Of a stretch of DNA of 64,000 nt, positions 23,007 to 34,157 are shown piece by piece. The stretch covers positions 82,054,862 through 82,118,861 of the forward strand of contig NC_080584.1 in assembly GCF_029962835.1 (NCBI RefSeq). Direction: 5' to 3'. A model generated the notes under the pieces. It worked only from the letters and a program-made list of their open reading frames with translations. It was not told the DNA's origin and ran no database searches. A program made the position numbers and the translations under genes. Position 1 is the first letter of the stretch; each line of letters begins with the position of its first letter. This DNA comes from Magnolia sinica. Its lineage: Eukaryota; Streptophyta; Magnoliopsida; Magnoliales; Magnoliaceae.

Positions 23007-25264
23007 TGTTCACTCCCCAAGTATAGGGTTGTGATGTAGTAATAAACTCGGTTAGACCGAGGTCGAATCCCAAGGGATTGAAACCTGTACATTATCTGAA
23101 ACCAGGTAGAAATAGAACTAGCCTAAGATGAAATCTAACTCAAATATAAATTAATGAATAATGGTGAGAGATTAATGTAAAATTTAAGAGAAATCAGAGA
23201 TAAGGAACTAGGGATTCAGAGGATCCACTTGTAGAGATCAGGGAGATCTTAGGCCTGCTTCAAAAATCATGGAAATTAAACTGAACTTTCTCTGATATAA
23301 TTTTAAAGAGATGAAAGGTATATGAATTAGAATGGATTCCATCACCAAACCATGCCCAGGAGACAAAGCAAACAACAGAATTAAACTAATTACCAACCAA
23401 TCAACATGCTATGAAGGTTAGGAAGGATACCGTCATCCGACCATGCCCAGGAGACGATGGTGAACAACAGGACTTCCTAACATCATAAACATAAATAAGG
23501 GAAAAGAAATACTCAAAGCCATCGCAGACCCATTGTAATTTCAGTTACAACAGACCATTCAAAACTGAAAATATTCCCATAATAAAATTAAATCAAAATC
23601 CATTCAATCTAAACAAAAGGCACAGGCATAAACTCTCCCATCACGCTACAAGCTTCACCTCTTAGCCCTAGCTAAGAGGTTTAGCCAGACATGATCTGGC
23701 TAAAATATCTTTAAAACATAAAAGAAAACATTGAAGCGGAAAAAATAGAAAAAGAAAAGGAAGAAAACCAATGAAGCTGGGCCACTCCACGGCTCTTTCT
23801 CTCGTGCTCCTCTCCACGTCCAAGATGAATCCCACTTGAATGCCTCCTCCGATCCCCCTCACACTACAAGCTTCTCCTCTTTATAACACAAACAAGTCGG
23901 TCGGTGAGAACTTTCGCATAGAGAGGCGGTGGAGATGGCGTCTTCTTTACGCACAGCAGGTGCGGACGTTTTACGCATCAGCAACACAAGATACGTGCGC
24001 TGGTTCTTCATAGGGCCCATAATTGCAGTCAATGGAAAAATCTACTCCGTCCATTGGATGCGGCTCGAAAATCCAGTCAGATATGTTGATTTTGGCTCCG
24101 ATTTGGTGTGGCCCACGGACTCTTTCTTGGTGACGTCTACCTGACATTTAAACGGTTGAAAACCAATCGCCATTGTCTTTTTCAAGTCCATCACCTAGGC
24201 ATGAATGAGATGGAATGAGGGACTCTCTTGGACGGTCTGGATCAAACCGTTGACGCACGGTGATGGCCCACAAGATTTGTCCACAGGCTCTGTTATGGAA
24301 CAGAGCCTGCGCATACAGTGCTGTGATGGCTGGTGGGTCCCAGATTGACGTCAGGAGGAGAATTCACGCCGCCCATTGTCTTTCCCTTTAAAAAACATGT
24401 AGACTTGATCGGTTTTGGATCCAAACCGTGGTGCCCCATGATATTTTCATTCCACCGTCCATCTTGATGTTGAACGGATATTTCTTATGATCGGGTGCAT
24501 GGGACCAAAAGGTCACCTTGGTGAGGGTCCAGCCTCCCCTATGGACGCAATAGACAGTCCAGATTCTGCAAAAGGATGACGAGTGGGGCCCACTAGTGAA
24601 AAATGGATGGACAATGGTAGGACACTTTGTCCTTTTTTGATTTGGAGAAGATGGAGTCAATTAGCGTGTGCTGACCGATTTTGAGAATTTTAGTGCATGG
24701 CTGGTGCACTTGTCTACCGTGCACATGTGATGTACATGAGGTCCTTTGAAGATGTTTGTGAGAAATTCGCTCCATCCATCTGTATTCTCATCTCATTTAA
24801 CGCATTGATACCAATTTTGAAGCATAACCAGATAGCGGGTGGGCCCAAAATCAGAGTTTTAGGGGCTGATCTGTCCATTGGGCTACTTCCATAGGGATAA
24901 AACAGATGAAATTTGACGTGTATGGTTAATTTATGGTGCTTAGGCTATATATGGAGTTTTAAACTGAACAGATGGTGGGAACCCTGTGATCTTGCATTCT
25001 GGACGTCTTTCAGGCCACTTGAGCTTCAGTTTCTCGATTTTCTCGGATATCTGGCGTGTAAATCCGTTGATCTTGGTCTCTCAGGGTCCGTCTCATGCTT
25101 TGGTGAATTTGGAGCGTCATTCCATGCATTTAACACCCCTTTTCAGTCCAGGCTTTTAAAGTCACCTTGCAACACAAACACAAGTAAATTGGGCTGTTAA
25201 ACAGTATCCTATTCATAAATCCAAGTAATAACTGGGTCTGATATGCAATATTGGACCCTCAACA
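23007..25264. mobile_element. Second solo-LTR-like unit (2,258 bp)
   Basis: Begins TGTTCACTCCCCAAGTATAG and ends TTGGACCCTCAACA, matching the unit at 11678-13805 along its length (shared blocks such as CTCGGTTAGACCGAGGTCGA and CCATGCCCAGGAGACAA). Flanks are CTTGT and CTTGC, a 4/5 match to a 5-bp duplication. It is nested in the large CACTA-like element. Confidence 0.75.
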
Positions 25265-26369
25265 CTTGCACTTGTTGGTATGAGGTGGTTTTGGTTCAAC
25301 CTCGAAAAAGGTGGGACTGGGGTTTTTTGCTTCTTTTACCAATACATTTTCTTTTGGCAACATGTATCCAATCACCAGTGTAGTATCTAACATGCATTTG
25401 AATTTTTGGCTGGAAAATTTTCTTCCTGTAACTTTGCATGCTAAGTAATCGACCTCAGTCCGAGCTCTCCAATTAGGCAGCAATGTAGCAGTTTGTCCTC
25501 CATGCTTGTAAGTTTTACGACTTTTTGAAGGAAGATTCAAAAATTAAGCATTCATAGATAAAATGAGCATTCCTAAAACATTTGTGTAACATCTATGTAG
25601 TCTTTGTATGGCATGAGGCCCACCCCACCATTTGTGTGGCATCTAATTAACCTATCCAATAGGATTGCTCTATCGGAATTGGGGTTTTTGTCTTTTGATG
25701 ATTTTTCAATTGGGTTATTTTTTCTTTTTGATTTGGATGCAGAGATTTCCAGTAACATCCTTTTTTTATTTGATTTGGTGTTTTAATACTGATTTTGATC
25801 TTCTTCTTCTTATTGTTTTTTAAATATAGCTAACTTCATTCAGGATTAAGAAACACATCATTTGCAGGTTAGTTCTCATTACACAAACTGTATACGCAAG
25901 GCAGTAAATTTTGGTAACTTAATATATGAAACTCGATTGCAGTTTATCTTTCAAAAGAATAGAGCGAGCCAAAAGACTTCCTGGTGACCCATGGGCTGAG
26001 TTATGTCTATTCCTAACAGAGCGAGCCAAAAGACCTCAAGTAGCCCAAAGGCCTAATGACTAGGCACATCTAAGCCTACCATTCTTGTAATATTTTGAAC
26101 CTTGGTCACCTCTAAATACGTTATCAAAACCATTGATCTGATGGGCCTCAAATGGGTTTGCTGTATGAACTTCTATATTAAACAATTGCTGAACATTGTA
26201 GTATTTACTGATCTGGTTTTTGGGATTTTCTTCTTTCCTACTCAAAGTAGAAATGTTTATATAATGATTATCAGCTATTCATATAGCAAACACACTCATA
26301 AACGGCAAAATTTGGATTGAACTGAATTCTAAACAAAAAAAAAACTATAATTTGATTTTGGGTTTTCAG
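25265..26369. other. Non-coding stretch before the NPF exon
   Basis: AT-rich DNA without a recognisable gene. It may represent the intron upstream of the captured NPF exon. Confidence 0.35.
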
Positions 26370-26573
26370 GGATATGTACATCTCATAATCCAAGCACATA
26401 AAAAGAGCCTGTGGCCGGCATTGCCATGCGAGAAGTCATCGTGTGTGAAAGGTGGCCAAGCTCTATTATTTTACAGTGGAATCTTCTTAATGGCGTTGGG
26501 AGGGGGCGGGATTCAAGGGGCACTTCTAGCTTTAGGTGCAGATCAGTTTAACCAAAAGGATTCCAAGGAGCTT
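26370..26573 (+). pseudogene. NPF (NRT1/PTR family) transporter exon fragment
   Basis: After an acceptor TTTTCAG at 26369 the plus strand encodes GYVHLIIQAH, then LPCEKSSCVKGGQALLFYSG, then LMALGGGGIQGALLALGADQ followed by FNQKDSKE. This matches the exon of plant NPF proton-coupled transporters that carries the conserved ALGGGGI and LGADQF segments, membrane helices 3-4. The family then continues with a FFNW motif, which is not present: a poly(T) tract follows. One exon of a roughly 600-residue multi-pass membrane protein is left. It closely resembles NPF4-type proteins from memory, but the subgroup is not certain. Confidence 0.75.
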
Positions 26574-27374
26574 TTTTTTTTTTTCTCGATAGCAGGCACA
26601 TTTTTTAAAGAAAGCTCAGGGTCTTTGTCTTCTCTTTCCGAAAGGTTCTCTGATGGGCAGGTGAATTTGAATTTCCTTGGAGTTTTATTCTCTCTGTCAT
26701 TTTGGGGTAGGCGATTTTGATTTGTGCAAAATGTGGTTATTGAAAGTGTCTTTCATGCAAGCAATGGATAATCTATTGGAAATTATTTGCATCGATTTGG
26801 AGGTGGCTTGGCAGGTTGGATTTGGGCAATTTTGGAGCTTTTGAAGGAAACAAATATTCGCATGCTTCCCCTTTTGCAAGAATAATGGAGGGTGGTTATG
26901 CTCGGTGGCTTCTACAAGTAAAGTTGTTTTCTTGTATTTCTTTGTACTTCACCGTTTAGCATATAGATTGTGGAACCACAATATGTTTACTTAGCAGCAA
27001 CCATGTCTGAACAAATGTATTATTATTATCATATCTATTATTATTATCATCATTATTATTTGTTTCTCTATTGCTTTCTCATAATTCAATGCTTTAGTTT
27101 CAGCATATCCTATAATGTCCAATGTTAAAATGTCTCTTCATCCACATTAACTTTCTCTTCTTTAACAATCCTATAGCACATTCATGTAATTTTTATATGT
27201 ACTTTGTAATTGTGGGTGTTATATCCGTATCCATGGCCATGATATGTTATTAGTATTATATCAAGCAACCTCGGGGGCTACGAAGGTTCTGCTTGTTGTA
27301 GGTGTAAATGTAGAAAAGGATGAATTTTGTGTTGTACATTTGACTTAATTACAAATTTAAATTCATGTTTTCAG

Positions 27375-27465
27375 CTAGAAAAAGGTGTAGATGGGCTATT
27401 TGATAGTTTTGCTAGATTGGATTCACGTGTCTCTAGCGTGGGACTGATGATGCAGAAAAACTGAA
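27375..27465 (+). pseudogene. SEC10: SEC10 (exocyst subunit) exon fragment
   Basis: After TTTTCAG at 27374 the sequence encodes LEKGVDGLFDSFARLDSRVS followed by SVG, nearly identical to plant SEC10 (LEKGVDGLFDSFARLDSRIS as I recall it). It then degenerates; the expected QTAAKIG reads as LMMQKN and a stop. SEC10 is a subunit of the exocyst, which tethers secretory vesicles at the plasma membrane. Only part of one exon is left. It has the same strand as the neighbouring NPF and Alba pieces. Confidence 0.75.
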
Positions 27466-27827
27466 TTCTTCTACTTGTGGCAAGCAGAGGATCCAGATTC
27501 ATGTTAACCCTTCTGTCTTTTGCTGTTTTATTTTTGAGACAAAGATTACCAGATTTTGTTCTGAGACACTGTTTTTGTCATCTAAAAAACATAATTTCTT
27601 ATCATTGATTTATGTTCTCTTATTTAGTAATTTTCAGGTAACAAGTTTTAGAAATTCCAATCTTAGTTCTATAAAATGGTTGTACATCTCGTTTGAATGA
27701 TCAATAAAGTTACAAGTGGTGTGTTTCCACTTTTCTGGGAAAAAAAGTATTGTATTTTTTGTGTGCATGGTGTTTTTTTTTTTTTTTTTGACTACTGCTG
27801 ATAACATTGTATTTACTATTTGCATAG

Positions 27828-28134
27828 GAAAAGGGCTCAGATGAAATTGTCTTCAAGGTGATGGGAAGAGCTATAAATAAAATTGTTATGATCGTGGAGC
27901 TGATTAAGGTGGAGTATCTTATATCAATATTCTATGTTTCCTTTTTTTTTTTTTTTTTTGGTTTTTAGTAGTTCAGTTCCAAGTAGTAAAGATGGGAAGG
28001 ACCACTTGTATTCATTATCAACTCATGTTGCTGGCTGCATTCTTATTCCTTTTATGCAGAGAAGGATTGTTGGTCTTCATTATAGAATACATCAGTTGGA
28101 TCAACTGACATAACTGACAAAACTGTTTCCTATC
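27828..28134 (+). pseudogene. Alba DNA/RNA-binding protein gene fragment, two exons
   Basis: Exon one, 27828-27908 (acceptor TGCATAG, donor gtggag), encodes EKGSDEIVFKVMGRAINKIV followed by MIVELIK. Exon two starts at 28060 after TTTATGCAG and encodes RRIVGLH, then, after a frameshift, NTSVGSTDITD. Plant Alba proteins read GSDEIVIKAMGRAINKTVMI, VELIKRRI and IGSTDITDTWEPLEEGL in this order, so the two exons are consecutive. Alba domain proteins bind RNA and DNA. The frameshift in exon two and the missing remainder make it non-functional. The intron is retained, so capture was from DNA rather than mRNA. Confidence 0.8.
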
Positions 28135-29881
28135 ACTTCTTATGTTGTTAGTCCCCCTATATATTGTTACACATACAATTTGTCATTGGTAGAGTCTCAT
28201 GTCTTATCTAATAGCATAATACACACTAATAATTAGCCATTTACATTGATTAGTTGGTGCTAGGTGTCACAAAGTTCGTGATAGCAGAACTGCTTTACTT
28301 GCAATGGATGGGATCCAAACCAGCCAATTTATCTTTACATCAATTCAACTGGAACGACTCATGATGAGGGTGAAACGGTATGTTGGTTCTCATTTCCAAC
28401 TTGGCTTAGTCTTAGACTCAGTTGGACAAGGTTATAGGTGCTTCAAATTTAAGTTTTCGAATCTCTACAGTTCCAATTTTCAGAGCAACTGTTGAATTTG
28501 TTCAATGCAAACCTGAATCTTAATTTTTTTCTAGATTTTGTTATTATTTGTACACTTACCAGTCTATTTTTTTTTGTTCAATGCAAATCTAAACCTATGT
28601 TTTAAAGAAATTGATGTTTTTTTTTCTCTAGTCTGGCATGTTAGGTCCCTGGATGCATCAGGCTTTTTGAATGCACAATCTGTATACTTGTGAATGGGAA
28701 GCAAACATTTTGTCTCATTGTAAAGACAATTTCTCCGATATATGCTATCGATCAAAGGAATAAGGTTGTGTTTAAATGCAATGTGATAGTTGCAACAAAT
28801 TCAATAGACAGGAAATGACGAAGGGTACGTAGCAATGGGCTGGGTAGTTTGCCCGACCCAGTTTTGGACTAGGCTTGGACCTACTAGCTAGCCCATGGGT
28901 TGGGCTCAGGCTTCCCATGCATGGCTTGATTAATTTGCAGGTCAGGCCTAGACTCATGTCACTTTAGCCTGGCCTGTTCGGCTAACTATGTGCATGTATT
29001 GAATGTATACCGTTGGTTTAATTCCTCTGCAATGTTTTTTTTTCTTTTTGCATTTTTTTTTCTTTCTTTGTGCATTTGTTCCCCACATGATCAATCGATA
29101 TTAGGTCTCTTTCTCCCTCTCTGTCTCACTTTTTCAGTTTCTCTTCCTATCTCACATCTGTTTGAGACTAGACATGTGCTCCATTCCAGTTGGGCATATC
29201 CTCATGTATGTTCCTTTTGGCAATATTACATTTTCTTGACTTTCACATAACAATATTACATTGGTTGTTCATTGACTTTCACATAACAACATTTTCTTGG
29301 AAAGTAATTCCTGCTAGTCAATGGAAGCTTGTTGCATGTCAAAACTTAGTTCATTTTTTTTTTAATACTTTAAATGGATCTAGTGGTTGAATATTGCATC
29401 AATTGAAAGCATCTTTATGCCAAATTATGTGACCTAGAATATAACTTCCATCCAATCATGTGCATGTGACTTCCCTTCTCTGCATTTAAAAAAAAAAAAA
29501 ACTTTCAATCAATGATTAGTATAATGCCTCTTATACAAATCCCATACATATGTTTCCTATTCCTTCTTTCCTTTCTTACCATTTGTATCTTATGATTTTT
29601 GTTTAATGCAATCGTCATTCCTATTCATAGGTTTGTATATAGCTGTCATGACACAAACAACCTCATTATCTTTTGTAACTTGATGGGGGTTAAAAATCAA
29701 AACTTTAATTTATGATTGACCGAAGCAAAGGAGAATTTTGGTCTTTAGATTTATGACTGACCGAAGAAAACTTTAATTCATTGGTCTTTAGATTTAAGAC
29801 TGACCGAAGTAAAGTATTTGCACTTTTTTAGTCCAAAAATGGAAATGGGTGTGGTGTTTGTAAATAAAAAAGGTGGGTGTA
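28135..29881. other. Unassigned DNA up to the Tekay insertion
   Basis: Poly(T) tracts, short open stretches and a tract near 28840-28980 with GGGCTGGGT/GCCCATGGGTTGGG inverted motifs. No recognisable gene. Confidence 0.35.
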
Positions 29882-32800
29882 TGTAAGACCCGTGTCCCAA
29901 TCCGTACCATTTCATTAGCTTTCGCGGTCCTTCCGGTCAAATTCCGGCAACCTTCGCACCGTATTCGGTGTTTGCGCACGATCCTAAGCCAGGTCCCGCA
30001 CACCGACGTCGGCTCGATCCGAAACTTATGTCTTGGTGATCGCGTCGTCGCCGCGGTTCCAACGCCGTGACTTGCGCACCGAACCGATACTCAGGTAAGA
30101 AGATGCCGATCAGCGTTTATTCCGAAGAAACACCGCGCGTTGCGGATTTCGAGGGAATCTCTACACAATAAGTCCCATCAATCATCATTAAATGCAACCT
30201 TATCTCAAGTACAACAACCCATACCTCTTTCTTCACAAAGTCAATTCTCTCTCTCTTCACCCATCCCTCCTTTACTCACTTTTCAAACAAACCCATGCCC
30301 CATTAATTACACCCACCACTCCATCACCTCATATCACTCCCATCCTCTCATTTTCTCTCTCATTTTCTCATATCTCTCCAAGCAACCCCAAGCCCCAAAC
30401 GTCCAAGCCTCCTCTCCCTCTCAAGTGTGGTCCACCTTCCATCATCCATCTACACCCTCCCATCTCTCATCCTCACCATCAAGAGTCCATCATCCTCCAT
30501 CAAAGTTGAAGCTGAGGGGCATTGGAGTCTAAGAGACCAAGAAGAAGGAAGATAAGGTGGGTGTTTTTCCATTAATTTAAATTTTAGGGCCCACTTGTTG
30601 GTGGGACCCATTTGGATGTATGTGATTTAATCAAGAGGGCCCATAGTGGCGGGGTTCCTCTATCTCACCGTGTATCTCTCTCCTTATCTCTCTCATTCTT
30701 TCTTTGTAATGGTGTGGATCCCACCGATAGGTGTTACATCTCCTCCGTCCATCTATATCAGACGGTGTGGCCCACTCTATTATAGGTGATGATCCGCACC
30801 ATCCACTGTTTGGATGGGCCCAATACATCTTTATATATATATATACACATATATGTTATATTTTATATAATACATGTATATAATATATAATATAATATGT
30901 ATTTATATACATATATAATATAAGGTATATATCATATATATATATATATATATTTATTTATATTGGTGGGCCACGTCCACGTGGGGCCCACCACAATGAA
31001 GTGATTGTGAAGTCATCCAGCGTCCAGGGACGCTGGACGTTTACAACGTAAAGTGCTAATGCTTTAAAAGAAAAGGGAAAGAGAAGAAAGGAGTGGTGGG
31101 CCACTCATGCAGGCCCCACCTTGATGTATATGTAAGATCTGAGCCGTCCATGTTGTTCCTCAACTCATTTTAGGCGTTGAGCCGAAAAATGAAGTTGATC
31201 CCATTTTCTGGCGGGCCGTACCATAGGAAACAGTATCCCTACCTTTGATTTGCTCCCTGATGCTCCTGTACATCTGAAAAAGGTCAATATTGGACTCTAT
31301 GGGTTGGTATCAAGCCACAGAGACTAATGGACGGAGTGGATCGTACTAAAGCGGGCCCCACCTAGGAAAAACTGCAGAAAAACTATTTGTTTTAAAAAAA
31401 AAAAAAAAAAAAGGAAGAAGCAAGCAGCAGTGCTGCTGCTACTGCCAGCGCACGTACAGGCGCTGCCTGCGCTGGCCACCCACGGGCGGACGGGCTGGGG
31501 GTTCACGGCCCAGCTGTGGGCCCCATCTTGATGTGTCTCGACAATCAACACCGTGCGTTTGATGAGTACCCTCAGTCCACGCGTCCACGTCAAAAATCAG
31601 CCTTATGCGGAACGCAGGTGGGCCACACCATCTGAAATCATATGAAGACATGTCTAAACATATAGAAGTACTTGGTGGGGCCTACCTAAGTTTTGGATGT
31701 CGTTGAAACTTGGTCTGTACGGTCATTTAGATGGGACCCACACAATGGATGGGCTGGATTGTGAATCACACCTCGGTGGGCCCCAAAACAAAAAAAAAAT
31801 AAAAAAATAAAATAAAATAAAATTTTAAAACAGCAGCATATTTAAACGGGCGGCCAAGAGGCAGGGACCCACGGCTCCATCCGTGGGCCCCACCATGATG
31901 TATATTTTGTATCCACACCGTCCATTTGGTGGGCCACTATTTGACATGGACCCCTCCCCTCAAAATCAGGCCAATCCAGCGCTCGGGCGGCCCACATCAC
32001 AAGAAACAGTGTGAATTGAACTCTACCATTGAAACCCTTTCTGGGTCCACAGAAGTTTCAGATCAAGCTGAAAATTGTTGTTCCCCTCCTCCCTTGCCCG
32101 TGTGACCTTATGAATAAGTTGGATTCCAAATGAACATTTCAGTGGGCCTTACCCAAGGTCCAAGTGACCTTATGAATAGGTTGGATTTCAAATAAATATT
32201 ATGGTGGGCCCTAGGCCCATGTGGTGGAGCCATATTGATATATTTCTAGCCGATTGGGGAGGCCCACCTTGATATATATATATATATAAGGCCCATGAGG
32301 TTAGGCCCATTCGACGGATTGGTGGCCCGATGTCGAGGCCCACTCTGATATATATAAGGGCCATGTTACGAGACCCATTGTGAAGTTTTCAAAGGCCCAT
32401 GGGTTATGGCCCATTGCAATGTACATAAGGCCCACTAATGCGGCCCACTTGACTTATATAAGGCCCATATGAGATGGCCCATTTGATGTATCTGAGCACT
32501 ATGGGTCGAGGCCCAATGAGATGTATATTAGTCCATTGCAATGTGTGATTTCCTATGGTTGTGTAATGGTACTTTATGGCGGGCTATGCCTTGGGAACAA
32601 TGTTGGTTTGACGTCCACATTGTAAGGACAATGTTGGTTAAATGTCCGCATTGTCACACTCCTTAAGGCCACTGATAGGTCCATACTTATACTCTGCAGG
32701 CCGTCTAGGCCCATTTCTGTGATACGCAGAGCCCATCCCTATATGCATGTTTAGTATAGATCCATGGTTCATGATCATTCGCATCATATGTATGCCTGAC

Positions 32801-34005
32801 GTGAGGAGTGACCGATCATAGCATATGCCTTTGGGCAGACTGTTTATGGGCTCCCTGATAGGCGGAGTTGCCCCATATAAGTGCATGGTACATACAGACT
32901 GTTGCATGACTGATAATGTGACTCATGCACTTGCATTTGTGTGATTATAATTACTATATGCCCTAGCGACATCAGGGCCATAGCCTCCACAGATACATCG
33001 TGGATGGTAGGATTGGAGACCGGAAATATTTGATTGTAGCATACGGGCACCATAGATGTCCCTGGGTGAAAATCCCTAAACCCGATGGTACCAGAGGATG
33101 ACTCCAACGTCGAGACCGAGTGGATATACGAACGCATGAGGGCCGAATACCAGGAGGCCGCGTCTCCCACTGTGTCGTGGTCGGTTGGAAAGGAGTGTGG
33201 CCTTACTCGCCTGAGGGTAGGGGGCAATACTAGGCTGAGTTTGACCAGCTCGCGAATGGGTCCGCTATCGACGTGCCGGATATGTATTGGCAGACTATTG
33301 GTCAGGCGGATAGTGAGGTTTCTTACGCTCATTTGGACTGTGCGGCTAGGAGAGCGACAGTGCCATTTGGAGTGTATTGAACCCCGGTGATTATCCAGAA
33401 TGAGAACTGTACTGATACATGTTGAGAATTGGCATGCTTGAGTTGCATCTCGCATCGCATGGCTGTGTATGGCCGATAGCATTCATATCTTGCACCGCAT
33501 AGCCTCGGTACGGCTGATTGCATTCATGTGCTCATCATCATGATTCCGCATCACTCTGACCTTGCATTTTGAGCACGTCTATATTGCGCACACACTTACA
33601 CCACCCTCTAAGCTTTCCATAAGCTTATGCACGATTGATGCGTGCAGGTGACGTCAGGACGCAGTCGCAGCCATAGTCTGGCCATAGTTGGAGCGTGCAG
33701 CCGAGCTTCTGGAGTTTTGTTTCTTTTGTTGCATTGTATTTCCCCTTCTGCCGTATTGTACTAAAAAGTTTTTGATCATAGTGGATTTTGTGGTGGTGTT
33801 CTTGTGGTTATTAGTTGTGGGTTATGCTTTTGTTATGCTCATTATGAATCAGACTGATGATTTGAAATCCTCCTTGTAGTATCCCAGGATCGGAACCTGG
33901 TGAATGGGTGCCGGGATCCGAAAATGGGGTTCTACGGAGGCTGTCGGCGCCGGATTCGGCGATCGGGAATTTTGTGAGCCCGGTTTCCGAGTTCGGGGCG
34001 TGACA
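29882..34005 (+). repeat. Left LTR of the Tekay-like element (4,124 bp)
   Basis: TG...CA termini. Contains a CT-rich stretch (30230-30500), TA microsatellites (30834-30955), a block with repeated TATAAGGCCCAT-type units (about 32140-32530), and a GGGCCCCACCATGATGTATA region (31885) shared with the MITEs at 46.7-48.6 kb. Open stretches such as 30140-30532 are in non-coding LTR and recur in the right LTR. Confidence 0.95.
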
Positions 34006-34010
34006 GAAGT

Positions 34011-34022
34011 TGGTATCAGAGC
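34011..34022 (+). other. Primer-binding site of the Tekay-like element
   Basis: TGGTATCAGAGC, the usual initiator-Met tRNA primer match, lies five bases after the left LTR end. Confidence 0.9.
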
Positions 34023-34157
34023 CCAACATTACATGTCTGCTATGAATGATTACGTCCTAAGTTTGGATAGCCTAGCGATCTTTTATTGCAGACCCTTAAC
34101 GTGTGTGCCTTCGCGAGCCTTTAAGTTGATAGGCACCTTCGCTCTTTCCTGTAGGAC

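Noticed and set aside
30140-30532. 130-residue Ser/Pro-rich open frame, repeated at 39184-39576
   Set aside because: Both copies lie within the LTRs of the Tekay-like element, upstream of the primer site, in a CT-rich tract; the identity reflects LTR identity.
34011-34022. tRNA gene suggested by tRNA-like sequence
   Set aside because: It is the retroelement primer-binding site; no cloverleaf follows. No tRNA or rRNA genes were recognised in the window.
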